64,000 nt of DNA from contig CAKRTQ010000006.1 of assembly GCA_934402395.1 (NCBI GenBank), forward strand, positions 1 to 64,000, given 5' to 3'. Shown here in pieces: positions 50,436-60,026 of this stretch (position 1 is the stretch's first letter; each line of letters opens with the position of its first letter). The translations under genes and the position numbers were made by a program. A model generated the notes under the pieces. The model was not told the origin of the DNA. It worked only from the letters and a program-made list of their open reading frames with translations, and made no database searches. Source of the DNA: an uncultured Eubacteriales bacterium. GTDB taxonomy: Bacteria; Bacillota; Clostridia; Oscillospirales; CAG-272.

Positions 50436-51950
50436 TCATCTTGCCGTAAAGCTGATGCCGTGCTCGGTCGCAAACTTTTCGGCGTAAGAGCCGGCTGCAA
50501 CATTCAGGACCAGCTTTGCCGATCCGTTGAAGGCACTGAAATAGATGTTATTCACGCCGGCAGGGAGATACAGGCTCTCAAGCGCGAAACAGTCGCCGAA
50601 GGCGTACGCACCGAGCGAGGTCACTGTTTCGGGAAGCACCACCGATGCAAGCTTCGGAGCATTGATGAAGGAAAGAACTCCGATGCCGGTAAGCACGCTT
50701 CCCTCTTCAAACACTATGCTCTCAAGGTTCTGGCAGTATGCGAACGCATAGTTGCCGACCGAGGTGATATCCTTACCTATTATGACCTTCTTTATCATGT
50801 GGCGGAAGGTTCCCCACGGCTGCTCGGTATAAGCCTTGTAGTTGACCATGGCTCCGCTGCCCATGACTCTGAATTCGCCGTTCTCGTAAAGCTCCCATGT
50901 GATGCTGTCGCCGCATTCGCCGCTGAGGAAGGGCAGATCGGCAGCCGCACGCACCGTGTGCTTTATGTTATGGGCAACAGCAAACTGTTCGGAATATGTT
51001 CCCGCCGCAACATCAAGCACGACCTTGGTCGAGCCGTTGAAGGCACTGAAGTAAATATTGTTGACACGCTGAGGAACATAAAGTGACTCAAGTGCAAAGC
51101 AATCGCCGAACGCGTACGCGCCTATGTACATAACGCTTTCGGGAAGCACGACAGATGTGAGCTTCGGTGCGTTAATGAAGGCAAGTATGCCTATTCCGGT
51201 AACCTTGCTGCCCTCAAACACTATCTCGCTGAGGTTCTGGCAGTATGCAAAGGTGTAATTGCCGACAAATGTAATGTCCTTGCCGATCGTGACCTTCTTG
51301 ATAAGGTGACGGTAAGCAGCCCACGGCTGTTCGGTGTAAGCCGAATAATTTGTCATGGCGCCGCTGCCTTCAATTCTTATCTCGCCGTTTTCGTACATTT
51401 TCCATACGGCGTTGTCGCCGCAGCTTCCGGATGCAAACGGAATATACTCAAATGCACGGGTGGTGTGGTTTATTCCGTTTGCGTTTGCAAACTGCTCGGA
51501 GTATGTTCCAGCCGCAACATCAAGCACGACCTTGGTCGAGCCGCTGAACGCGGTATGGTAGATAAAGCTTACGCCCTGGGGAACATAGAGGTTCTCAAGC
51601 GCGAAGCAGTCGCCGAATGCATAAGCATTTATAGATGTTACCGTTTCGGGAAGGACCGCAAATTTGAGCTTAGGTGCGTTGATAAAGCCGAGAACGCCCA
51701 CATTGACAAGTCTGCTTCCCTCTTCAAACACGATGCTCTCAAGGTTCTGGCAGTATGCGAACGCATAGTTGCCGACCGAGGTGATATCCTTACCGATCAG
51801 TACCTTTTTGATAAGGTGACGGTTGATGCCCCACGGCTGCTCGGTATAGGACTTGTAATTCGCCATAGCACCGCTGCCGCGGACTTCAAGAGTTCCGTCC
51901 GAGTAAAGCGCCCATGTCACGGAGTCGGTGCAGTTGCCCGAGTAAAGCGG
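50436..51950 (-). repeat. Three ~505-bp tandem coding repeats
   Basis: The units 50436-50940, 50940-51440 and 51440-51950 encode the last three LRR blocks. They keep long nearly identical DNA stretches, for example CTCAAGGTTCTGGCAGTATG with flanks near 50720, 51230 and 51740, so the duplications are recent. A fourth unit at 51950-52510 is diverged. Confidence 0.9.
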
Positions 51951-54900
51951 AGGAACGCTGCCCTCGCGCAGCTCATAAGCAAGACCGTATTCCTCGGCAT
52001 ATGCCTGAGCTACCGAATATCTTGCAACGAGAAGCTTTACCGATGCGTTGGCTTTGTCGAAGATAGCCGCGCCCAGCACGGTAACGCTGTCGGGGATATA
52101 TACGCTTGCAAGCACATGGTCGTTCACAAACGCCCAGCTCTTGATTGTAGTGAGTCTGCTGCCCGCCTCAACGTCAAAGTATTCAAGCGCGCCGCACTCA
52201 TAGAATGCGTATTCGTCAAGCACCTCAACGCTTGCGGGGACAGTAACGCCCTCAAGACGCCAGCAGTGACCGAACGCGCCCCAGCCTATGCTTGTGAGAG
52301 AGGAACCGGGTGCAAACGTTATCTTTTTGAGGTATCCGTTTCTGAAGAATCCAAACTTACCTATTCTTGTAATGCCGGAGCCTACTTCAAGCGCGGTGAT
52401 CGCGCTCATGTCGTTTTTGATTATCCACGCGGGATATGTGCCCTTGGATGAATAATCCTTCATTGCGCCCTCGCCGTCGATCTTAAGCGTTCCGTCGGTG
52501 AGGAGAACGTATTTGATATTTGTTCCGGAGAATCCGGCATCCGCAACCATGCTGTCGTCGCTCGATACGAACGCACCCTTCTCATCGAACAGGCAGCTGT
52601 AGCCGAGCATATCAACGGTGCCGCTTACGGCAATGCCGTTTTTATCAAAGAAATACGCGTTGGGATAAATGCATACCTCGCCCGTCTGCATAATGCCGGC
52701 GGCAAAGTATCTGTATGCTCCAACAGATTTGTCAAAGTAGAATCCGTCAAGCTTTGCGCGGTTCGGGCAGACACCGTCATCGCCGAAGTCGTAGTAGTAA
52801 CCGTCGATGAGCTGAAGTCCGGTCAGCTTTACGCCGTCGCGGTAGTAGGAATCATCCTGCCAGCCGTCGGCAACGACAACACCGTTTACATAGGTCTTGC
52901 CGTCTGTCCACTTGCCGTTAAAGAGGTCGCTGCACACCGAGCATTTGAGCACGCCACCGGCGAGCTTGTAATCATGCCCCGCAACGGGAACAACGGTGCC
53001 CCAGTCTACTACCGAGGAGCAGCCCTCGCAGTATGTTCTTCCCGTATAGCCTGCCTCGCGGCAGGTCGCGGGCTTGTCGGCAACGGCGGCGGGGGTGTGA
53101 ATGTGTCCGCCATTCCATGAATTGTAATACTCTTTACCCTCCGCAGTGGAGATCATATCCTTAGCCATACGATACGACTCTGTGTCCACCTGCGGACCTT
53201 CGCCGGAGAATGTTGTTACGGTTCCGTCGGTCCAGCCCACGATACCGCGGTCGATATCCATGCTGATATCGATCGGCCAGAATTCCTTCATATTCTTGAA
53301 CTGCGCGTACGTATAGGCGGGCTTTCCTTTTTGCGTTCCGCTCTCATACGTATAGCCCATCTTGAGCTCCCATGTGCGTATGGGGAGAGACACCAATGCC
53401 GCTTCACCGACATCGGTCACATCGCCCGTACGAACAATGGAAATCGTAGCGATGTTTTCATCGTCCTGAATGGAATATGTTGCGCTGAAGCCGTTGGCTA
53501 CTTCCATATGATCAAGCTCCCAGCGGCTCATATTGTTGAGGTCAATGTCAACAAGCACGGAACGGACGTTCTCGATACGGGTCGCCACGATATCGGCGTA
53601 CCATACGGAGCCCAGCTTGATCTTATCAAGCGTCGGATCATGAGCCACGACCTTTACCGTTTCCATGCCGGAGCCCGCCTGCACGTTGATCGTGCGTATT
53701 ACGGATGCGTAGTTGCCCTGATTATCGCACACAGAGAACTTTACATGATGTATACCGTCGGCAAGCGCCACATCGGATACAGTGAAAACGCCATCTTTGA
53801 ACGTGAATCTTGTCTCTGCACCGTCTATATATGCCTTTGCAGTGGCGGCATCAAGTCCGGTGAAGTTGTTTTTTGACATATCGTCAGCAACTCTTACCGC
53901 AAAGCTGAGTATGTTTTCGTTCACGGTCTGACCGTTCAGCACGGCAGCGTCTGACATACTGCCGGTAGCATAAGTCACATCCTCAAATTTCGGTGCTTCG
54001 CGGTCGTCAACAGCATCCGAGTAATCAACGGTTATATCGTCAACATACATGACATATCTGCCGTTGTATGACTTGTGCTGATTATAATAATATCCGTAAG
54101 AAGCACCGTCACGGTCGGAGATATAAAACTGTACGATATATCCCGCGCTCAGGTACAGTCCCTTGTACTTGCTGAGATCGATGGAAAGATAATGCCATCC
54201 CGGCTCATGGTACTGGTTGACAAAACCCGTAGTGGAAGAGACACCGTCAGCCTTTGTGTCTGTTATGCTGTCACTGCTCATTACATATTCGCCCGCATCG
54301 TTAAGCACAAGCGGGTACACGACATAGCGTATCCATGTGGAAACATCCTCATCGGATATGTATATCCACATACCGAGCTTTGTGGCATTCTCGAATGTTT
54401 TGACATCGCCCTTATATTGAAGTGCGGTCATCATGTATCCCGACTCCCAGGAGTTGCCGTAGTTTATATCCAGCGCCATAGCTCCGTTGCCGCTGTGCAC
54501 TTTTCCGGTCGCCGGAGTCACAGGGTAGACCTTGCCCTCCGGAAGCACATAGTTGTATGTACCATAGCCGAGATCGAACATGCTTGTATCGCCGTCCTCA
54601 AAGTCAAAGACGACCTCGGAGCCCTTTCCGAGTCTTATGATGGCAGTAGCGGCGATCTCGGTACCGTTTATCACGGCAGTGATTCTGCTTTCAGCCACGC
54701 TGCCGTCGGCAGCCGTAAAATCGAAACCGCTCAATAAGCCGATGCCATTGTTTTCAAGCGTAAAAGTAATATCGCTTGCGCGGAATTTGACCTCGTTGAG
54801 ACCGTATGTCGCCGTCATGCTCAGGGCTACCGTTGCGCCGAACGGAACGGTTATTTCCGAGCTGTTGAATAAAAGTCTTTCGGGTACAACAGCATGGATC

Positions 54901-56051
54901 GTTGCCGAGCCGACTTCCTTTCCGTTGTAAACGGCAGTCAATGTAACATCTCCCACCGCATCGGCAGTCAGAAAACCGTTTTCAAATTTGCCGTTTTTGA
55001 CGCTGTATGTAATGTCGGCGGGAATTTCCGCCGCATTGCCCGTAGTGCTTACTCCGGCAACGTTTACGGCGACGGGAGTGCCCGCGGTCGCATATTCGGT
55101 TTCAACATTGAATGCAACACGGTCAAATGTTTTTGACGCGACCGCAGTTGAAACTACGATAAGTCCGTTGGAAATGCTGCGTTCGGAACCATCGGACGGT
55201 CTGTTGACGATAACAAAGTTATCCTCTCCTTCGGGCTTGCTGCCGTATGTCATCGAACCGCCGCCGTCAAGGTGGCCTGCCCATTTGCAGCCGAGGTCAA
55301 GCATGACCTGCGCCTGCTCCATGAGTGTGAGACCTATCGAGTAAGGGGTCTGGTTGCCGTCTGCCGAAAGCAGAATGACCTTATTGTCGGCAGTTACGCC
55401 TATCGTCTGGCGCGGATATTTGGATGTATCCTTCTGCTCGTTTTCCGAAAGCACTATCTTGCCGTCGAACACAAGCATTTTGTAAATGCCGATGGCTTCC
55501 CTGATATTGCCCTTGTCCGATTCGTAATCGGCTGCATTGCCTATTTTGGCGGTGCCATCGTTCAGAATGGCAAAATACGCCGATCTCTCGCTGCCGGTAA
55601 CGTCATTGCCGTTCATAACAAACACGCCCGTGGGCTTGCCTGTTGTCATGTTGTAGTAGGAAGCGTTGATGCCTACGACCACCGTTCCGTTGTAGTAGGG
55701 ATCGCCCGCAGCCGACTTTCTGTCGAATGCAGCCACCTGCTCTGTAAGCTTGGACATTCCGTAAACGGTATTGTCCATATTCTGATATGAGGTGAACAGC
55801 TTTACCGTATCGACCGACATATCAACTGTTGCGGCGAACATTTTTACCTGATTGCCGTTCTTGTCGTAAACGGTATAGATATCCTGTGTCACGCCGCTTG
55901 CAAGCGTTGATTTTTTGTCCGCTACAAGTGAAAGCTGTGAGTTCTGGAACTGCGCTTCAGCTGCCGCGGCAAAAGCCGGAACCATGCCGATAAGCATGAC
56001 GAAGCACACGATCCCAGCCAAAGCCTTGACCAAAGGGGTGTTGCGTTTCAT
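50436..56051 (-). CDS. Giant secreted phosphodiester glycosidase/leucine-rich-repeat protein
   Basis: 1871 residues. Signal peptide ~1-31. Residues ~45-300 are a phosphodiester glycosidase (NAGPA) domain: GINASYYNMTTGKPTGVF, RQTIGVTADNKVILLSADG, GHLDGGGSMTY. Two Ig-like domains (~305-475) and a carbohydrate-binding jelly-roll (~480-670) follow, then an Ig-like and a cohesin-like sandwich (~700-930), a small CxxC zinc motif (~990-1015) and wall-binding-like aromatic repeats (~1040-1150). BspA-type leucine-rich repeats fill ~1180-1871, the last three ~168-residue units being near copies. No LPXTG or SLH anchor. RBS AAGGAGAATCAAC. It lies inside the polysaccharide operon and may trim or bind phosphodiester-linked glycans, which is inference. 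Confidence 0.88.
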   Translation of the reverse strand: MKRNTPLVKALAGIVCFVMLIGMVPAFAAAAEAQFQNSQLSLVADKKSTLASGVTQDIYTVYDKNGNQVKMFAATVDMSVDTVKLFTSYQNMDNTVYGMSKLTEQVAAFDRKSAAGDPYYNGTVVVGINASYYNMTTGKPTGVFVMNGNDVTGSERSAYFAILNDGTAKIGNAADYESDKGNIREAIGIYKMLVFDGKIVLSENEQKDTSKYPRQTIGVTADNKVILLSADGNQTPYSIGLTLMEQAQVMLDLGCKWAGHLDGGGSMTYGSKPEGEDNFVIVNRPSDGSERSISNGLIVVSTAVASKTFDRVAFNVETEYATAGTPVAVNVAGVSTTGNAAEIPADITYSVKNGKFENGFLTADAVGDVTLTAVYNGKEVGSATIHAVVPERLLFNSSEITVPFGATVALSMTATYGLNEVKFRASDITFTLENNGIGLLSGFDFTAADGSVAESRITAVINGTEIAATAIIRLGKGSEVVFDFEDGDTSMFDLGYGTYNYVLPEGKVYPVTPATGKVHSGNGAMALDINYGNSWESGYMMTALQYKGDVKTFENATKLGMWIYISDEDVSTWIRYVVYPLVLNDAGEYVMSSDSITDTKADGVSSTTGFVNQYHEPGWHYLSIDLSKYKGLYLSAGYIVQFYISDRDGASYGYYYNQHKSYNGRYVMYVDDITVDYSDAVDDREAPKFEDVTYATGSMSDAAVLNGQTVNENILSFAVRVADDMSKNNFTGLDAATAKAYIDGAETRFTFKDGVFTVSDVALADGIHHVKFSVCDNQGNYASVIRTINVQAGSGMETVKVVAHDPTLDKIKLGSVWYADIVATRIENVRSVLVDIDLNNMSRWELDHMEVANGFSATYSIQDDENIATISIVRTGDVTDVGEAALVSLPIRTWELKMGYTYESGTQKGKPAYTYAQFKNMKEFWPIDISMDIDRGIVGWTDGTVTTFSGEGPQVDTESYRMAKDMISTAEGKEYYNSWNGGHIHTPAAVADKPATCREAGYTGRTYCEGCSSVVDWGTVVPVAGHDYKLAGGVLKCSVCSDLFNGKWTDGKTYVNGVVVADGWQDDSYYRDGVKLTGLQLIDGYYYDFGDDGVCPNRAKLDGFYFDKSVGAYRYFAAGIMQTGEVCIYPNAYFFDKNGIAVSGTVDMLGYSCLFDEKGAFVSSDDSMVADAGFSGTNIKYVLLTDGTLKIDGEGAMKDYSSKGTYPAWIIKNDMSAITALEVGSGITRIGKFGFFRNGYLKKITFAPGSSLTSIGWGAFGHCWRLEGVTVPASVEVLDEYAFYECGALEYFDVEAGSRLTTIKSWAFVNDHVLASVYIPDSVTVLGAAIFDKANASVKLLVARYSVAQAYAEEYGLAYELREGSVPPLYSGNCTDSVTWALYSDGTLEVRGSGAMANYKSYTEQPWGINRHLIKKVLIGKDITSVGNYAFAYCQNLESIVFEEGSRLVNVGVLGFINAPKLKFAVLPETVTSINAYAFGDCFALENLYVPQGVSFIYHTAFSGSTKVVLDVAAGTYSEQFANANGINHTTRAFEYIPFASGSCGDNAVWKMYENGEIRIEGSGAMTNYSAYTEQPWAAYRHLIKKVTIGKDITFVGNYTFAYCQNLSEIVFEGSKVTGIGILAFINAPKLTSVVLPESVMYIGAYAFGDCFALESLYVPQRVNNIYFSAFNGSTKVVLDVAAGTYSEQFAVAHNIKHTVRAAADLPFLSGECGDSITWELYENGEFRVMGSGAMVNYKAYTEQPWGTFRHMIKKVIIGKDITSVGNYAFAYCQNLESIVFEEGSVLTGIGVLSFINAPKLASVVLPETVTSLGAYAFGDCFALESLYLPAGVNNIYFSAFNGSAKLVLNVAAGSYAEKFATEHGISFTAR

Positions 56052-56111
56052 TGTTGATTCTCCTTGTTTTTGATTTTATATATCACTGCGTTGGCAATGT
56101 ATAATCTGATT

Positions 56112-57311
56112 TTATTCGCGGCCGGTGACCTCGCGCATGATATCTTCAAGCCTGTCTGTGAGCATATCGCACCTGAATTCGCTCATGTAGCAGTTTCTTG
56201 CGTTCGTACGCATAGCCTCAAGTGCCGCCGGGTCGGAGCGCAGGCGCATAACGGCATCAGCCACCTCTGCGGGGTCATGCCCGCACGACACGCCGCAGCC
56301 GTGCTTTTCCACAATGTCGCGGCTTTCGCCGCCGGCGACAGCCAGCACGGGCGTTCCGCAGGCAAGATAGGTCTGAAGCTTGGCGGGAATGATGATGTCA
56401 AACAGCTTGTTTTTTCTGAATGACAGGTAAGCACAGTCCGCATAATGCACATATCTGTCCGCTTCCTTTTCGCTTACCCTGCCGATGAATATTACATTTT
56501 CATCAAGCCCCGCCTCGGTCACACGTCCACGTATTCGCGCACACGCGCGTCCGTCGCCGACAAGGAACCACCGCACCTTTTCGCCGCGCAGCCTTGCTGC
56601 GGCATCTACGAGCAGATCGAGCCCCTGCGCCTCGCCGATATTTCCGGCGAAAACTATGTTGAAGAACTCATCGCTGTATTCCAGCGGCTTTTCGCTGCCG
56701 TCAAGCTCCGGTTCGGGCGCGAACTGCGGCCAATAGACAAGCTTTTTGCGTTCGACGCCGCGTGCGGCAATATTTTCGACCGCGCCGCGCGATGTACACA
56801 GTATGCGGTCGCTTGCCGCATATATTTTATCGACTATTCTGTTTATCGTACCTATTACGAGCCTGTTTTTCACGCCGAGGACGACCTCAACGCTCTCCGG
56901 CCACAGATCCTGTACATTGAAAAGCACCGGCGCGCCGGTTTTCTTTTTGTATGCCACAGCGGGCAGACCGACCGTCACAGGCGACACCTCAAAAACGTAT
57001 ACCACATCGTAAACGGTCCGGCAGCGTCTGACCCACCTTTTGCCGCGAACGACAAACGAAAGACAGTTGAACAGCAGTCCGAGCGGAGTCCTGCCGCGCG
57101 GCAGCGCTTTTACCCTCTCGATATGCACACCGTTCCACTCATGCTCATACGGGACTGCGAAGCCGTAGCCCGGATATATCCTTCCGCCCGGATACTGCGG
57201 ATACCCGGTAAGCACGGTGACGTCATGCCCGCGCCGCACAAGCTCGCGGGAAAGCAGGTTGATTCTGAATGCTTCGGGATAGAAATATTGCGATATTATC
57301 AATATCTTCAT
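56112..57311 (-). CDS. Glycosyltransferase, WbuB/WbfT-like (probable L-FucNAc transferase)
   Basis: 399 residues. Starts MKILIISQYFYPEAFRINLL, the hallmark of the WbuB subgroup of GT4 that transfers L-FucNAc in E. coli O26-type clusters. Other landmarks are TGYPQYPGGRIYPGYGF, FEVSPVTVGLPAVAYKKKTG, NVQDLWPESVEVVLG, FAGNIGEAQGLD, and the donor site DIIIPAKLQTYLACGTPVLA. With CapE, CapF and CapG in the same operon, UDP-L-FucNAc is the likely donor. Close spacing to the next gene (2 bp). Confidence 0.88.
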   Translation of the reverse strand: MKILIISQYFYPEAFRINLLSRELVRRGHDVTVLTGYPQYPGGRIYPGYGFAVPYEHEWNGVHIERVKALPRGRTPLGLLFNCLSFVVRGKRWVRRCRTVYDVVYVFEVSPVTVGLPAVAYKKKTGAPVLFNVQDLWPESVEVVLGVKNRLVIGTINRIVDKIYAASDRILCTSRGAVENIAARGVERKKLVYWPQFAPEPELDGSEKPLEYSDEFFNIVFAGNIGEAQGLDLLVDAAARLRGEKVRWFLVGDGRACARIRGRVTEAGLDENVIFIGRVSEKEADRYVHYADCAYLSFRKNKLFDIIIPAKLQTYLACGTPVLAVAGGESRDIVEKHGCGVSCGHDPAEVADAVMRLRSDPAALEAMRTNARNCYMSEFRCDMLTDRLEDIMREVTGRE

Positions 57312-57313
57312 TG

Positions 57314-58180
57314 TTATCTTTCCGTTTCGTTGACCGACTCCTCAAGAGAAATGCATTCAAATCCCGGATATACGCTGAGTGCGCGGTCATAAGTCAGACT
57401 CCCGAACGCCTTTCCGACAGCTCCGGTGAAATGCCCGAGAATGCCGAGCAACCATCCAAAACCGCCGACAAGACGTATCTTTTTCCCGTGCGCTGCCGCT
57501 ATCATACGAACCATTTCGCCAGTGTCGGTGTATTCCGCATTTTGCGGAAAGAATATGCCCGACAGGCGGTCGTCTATCAGCAGCTTCACAAAACGGCAAA
57601 GATTGACTATATATATCATGGAACGTTCGTTTTTTACGCGCGGAAAAGCAGGAAGCTTCTGTGCCAATGCCGAAAGACGCGGGTAGTTGCCACGGCTGCC
57701 CCTCCCGTACACCATAGGCGAACGTATCACCGCCACGCGAAAACCGTCGTCTGAAAGCGGCAGTATTCCCGCTTCGGCTTCCAGCTTGCTTTCGCCGTAG
57801 CGGTTGGAGGGCGATGGTACAGTATCGGCAGTTATGACCTTGCGCTTACCAGGCGCTGCGCTGTCGCCGTAAACAACGATGCTGCTCATGAATATGAACT
57901 GTCCAACGCCGTCTGCTTTCGCTTTTTCAGCCGTTTCGACCGCAAGACGTGTGTTTATCGCATTGTATATATCGTCTCTGTCACCGCACCGTCCGGAATC
58001 GGAATGCGCTATTCCCGCAACATGAAAAACGGCATCGTAGCCGGAAAAGCTCACATCACGCCATGCATCGCCCCTCATGTCAACGGTATCGACAGAATAT
58101 TCCCCGTCCTGCGTTTTTATGAATTTCTCAAATGAGCAGCCGATATAGCTGCCGGCGCCGGTAATAAGTATTTTTTTCAT
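57314..58180 (-). CDS. NAD-dependent epimerase/4-ketoreductase, WbpV/WreQ-like
   Basis: 288 residues of the extended SDR family: ILITGAGSYIGCSF (NAD site), VFHVAGIAH, FMSSIVVYGDSA and the catalytic YGESKLEAE. It is shorter than UDP-galactose epimerases and resembles reductases that turn UDP-4-keto-6-deoxy-GlcNAc into UDP-QuiNAc or UDP-FucNAc. It overlaps the initiating transferase gene by 4 bp, suggesting that it makes that enzyme's donor sugar. This is inference from pairing in known clusters. Confidence 0.82.
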   Translation of the reverse strand: MKKILITGAGSYIGCSFEKFIKTQDGEYSVDTVDMRGDAWRDVSFSGYDAVFHVAGIAHSDSGRCGDRDDIYNAINTRLAVETAEKAKADGVGQFIFMSSIVVYGDSAAPGKRKVITADTVPSPSNRYGESKLEAEAGILPLSDDGFRVAVIRSPMVYGRGSRGNYPRLSALAQKLPAFPRVKNERSMIYIVNLCRFVKLLIDDRLSGIFFPQNAEYTDTGEMVRMIAAAHGKKIRLVGGFGWLLGILGHFTGAVGKAFGSLTYDRALSVYPGFECISLEESVNETER

Positions 58181-58821
58181 TTTTCAACTTTTTGCGACGG
58201 TAATTCATCTTTTTCGCCACTGCCGCACTCCACTACGCCTTCATGACGCAGGACCGAGCGCACAGTACCGAAAAAGCAACGGCAATCCATAATAAATCCC
58301 TTACCGTGGCCCATATTCAGCGCATCGGAATATACACCGTCAAGCTTCGCTTTTTCGGAAATTTCAAGCTCATCCCTGCCGTTTATCTGCGCCCAGCCGG
58401 TAAGCCCCGGCTTTACATCGTTGGCACCGTATCTGTCGCGCTCGGCAACAAGATCAAACTGATTCCACAACGCGGGACGCGGACCGACTATGCTCATCTG
58501 CCCGACAAAAATATTGAATATCTGCGGCAGCTCGTCTATGCTTGTACGGCGGATAAAACGCTGCCACCGCGTGAGTTCAATGCGCGTATGCACCAGCTCG
58601 TGAGTCGGCATATCGTGCGGCGCTGACATCGGCATGGATCTGAACTTGATTATCCTGAATTCCTTCTTGTGCAGCCCTACGCGATTCTGAACAAAAAATA
58701 CAGGTCCCGGCGAATCTGCCTTTATAATAACGGAAACTATCAGCATGGGTACCGCCAGAACGACGATAGCAATGCCGCTGAGAAGTATGTCAAGCACCCG
58801 CTTGAAAAAAGCTTTATACAT
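58177..58821 (-). CDS. Initiating sugar-phosphate transferase (WcaJ/PglC family)
   Basis: About 214 residues from the ATG giving MYKAFFKRVLDILLSGIAIV; a longer frame from a TTG at 58872 is less likely. One N-terminal membrane/re-entrant helix is followed by the catalytic core: SPGPVFFVQNRVGLHKKEFR, IIKFRSM, RRTSIDELPQIFNIFVGQMS, VGPRPAL, KPGLTGWAQINGRDELE. It transfers a sugar-1-phosphate to undecaprenyl phosphate, starting the lipid-linked unit. It is the first gene of the operon, behind the strong promoter at 58901-58929. The C-terminal tail is acidic and polar. Confidence 0.94.
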   Translation of the reverse strand: MYKAFFKRVLDILLSGIAIVVLAVPMLIVSVIIKADSPGPVFFVQNRVGLHKKEFRIIKFRSMPMSAPHDMPTHELVHTRIELTRWQRFIRRTSIDELPQIFNIFVGQMSIVGPRPALWNQFDLVAERDRYGANDVKPGLTGWAQINGRDELEISEKAKLDGVYSDALNMGHGKGFIMDCRCFFGTVRSVLRHEGVVECGSGEKDELPSQKVEK

Positions 58822-58900
58822 TAATGTATATCCTGTCCTGAAACGTATGTTTTTCGACTTCTGAAGAAGCAACTGCTTTTTGAAAATTACAGCCCACTAT

Positions 58901-58929
58901 ATAATATCACCCGATGGGGTTTTTGTCAA
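58901..58929 (-). promoter_or_regulatory. Promoter of the polysaccharide operon
   Basis: Minus strand TTGACA (58924-58929), 17-bp spacer, TATTAT (58901-58906), about 80 bp upstream of the first gene. Gaps within the operon are mostly under 105 bp down to 36864, and no internal terminator hairpin was seen. Confidence 0.8.
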
Positions 58930-59099
58930 TAGAAATCGAAACCAAAACGTTTTCTAATGTGTTGTCAATCCCGCGCGTGTTCTTTACACGGACAGAAAAG
59001 AGTGCTATAATTAACCGTGTTGACACCAAAGAGCACAGAATGTCGAGAAAAACCGTGGCGCGCCTGCTATAATATACGCAAACGGAAGGAGAAACGAAA

Positions 59100-59981
59100 A
59101 TGAACTGGATCACGGGAATACAGCGAGCCATAGACTATGTTGAGGCTCACATCGAAGAAGATATCGACTATACGGCAGCGGCGCGCGAGGCGGCTTCATC
59201 GCCTTTTCACTTTCAGCGTATGTTCAGCATGCTGACAGGCTTCACGCTCGGCGATTATATCCGTATGCGCAGGCTGTCGCTTGCGGCTGACGAGCTGCGG
59301 CGCGGCAAGGAAAAGACCGTTGACATTGCGCTTCGCTTCGGCTATGACACGCCCGAAAGCTTTTCCCGCGCCTTCCAGCGCTTTCACGGCATCACGCCGA
59401 CCGAGGCTCGGCGCGGAGGAAATGTCCGTTCGTTTTCACGCCTTTCCGTAAAACTTACTTTATACGGAGGCAATTTCATGGATTACAGGATCGAAAAAAG
59501 AGACGCTTTTCGCGTTATCTGCAAAAAGAAGCACGTAAACAAGCCGGAGGGCGCATCGGCAGAAGCGGATATCGCCCCCTTCTGGGCGGAATGCGGTGCT
59601 GACGGAACTATCGCAAAGCTTCAGAAATACGCAAAGTACGACAAACTGCACGGCATTCTCGGCATCTGTTTTTCGGACGAAATGGATGACTCGAGCTTTC
59701 CCTACGGCATCGGCGCGGAGTACAACGGGGTGCCGGTGACCGACGCGGGCTTTGAGATCAGGGAGATACCCGCGCACACATACGCGGTGTTCCCCTGCCG
59801 CGGCAAAATGCCCGAGGCGTTCCGCGACACTTATATGAAAATATGCTCTGAGTTTTTCCCGCAGAGCAGCACATATGAGTACGGCAGCGGAACAGAGCTT
59901 GAGGTATATCCCTCAGCCGACGTTTCGGACCCGAATTACAGCTGCGAGATCTGGATCGCGGTAAACGAAAAGAAAAACTGA
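59100..59981 (+). CDS. AraC-family regulator with GyrI-like effector domain
   Basis: 293 residues. The two helix-turn-helix units of AraC are at the N-terminus (~1-105): AAAREAASSPFHFQRMFSML and VDIALRFGYDTPESFSRAFQ with FHGITPTEARRG. The C-terminal ~150 residues are a GyrI-like/SOUL-type ligand domain (YRIEKRDAFRVICKKKHVNK, YAVFPCRGKMPEAFRDTYMK). The Rob/SoxS-like order suggests response to a small hydrophobic ligand. RBS GGAAGGAGAAACGAAA is strong. -10-like TATAAT at 59068-59073. It is divergent from the operon and could regulate it. Confidence 0.92.
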   Translation: MNWITGIQRAIDYVEAHIEEDIDYTAAAREAASSPFHFQRMFSMLTGFTLGDYIRMRRLSLAADELRRGKEKTVDIALRFGYDTPESFSRAFQRFHGITPTEARRGGNVRSFSRLSVKLTLYGGNFMDYRIEKRDAFRVICKKKHVNKPEGASAEADIAPFWAECGADGTIAKLQKYAKYDKLHGILGICFSDEMDDSSFPYGIGAEYNGVPVTDAGFEIREIPAHTYAVFPCRGKMPEAFRDTYMKICSEFFPQSSTYEYGSGTELEVYPSADVSDPNYSCEIWIAVNEKKN

Positions 59982-59982
59982 C

Positions 59983-60022
59983 AGACAGTGCTGCCGCGCA
60001 ATTGCGCGGCAGCACTGTCTGA
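59983..60022. terminator. Bidirectional terminator
   Basis: A perfect stem (AGACAGTGCTGCCGCGCA with its complement, very short loop) lies between convergent genes. Confidence 0.9.
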
Positions 60023-60026
60023 TATA

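Noticed and set aside
51306..52451. A 381-codon rightward frame inside the giant surface-protein gene.
   Set aside because: Its internal repetition simply mirrors the LRR repeats on the coding strand.
58907..59131. A 74-codon leftward frame between the polysaccharide operon and the AraC gene.
   Set aside because: It overlaps the operon promoter and the AraC start, and has no RBS.
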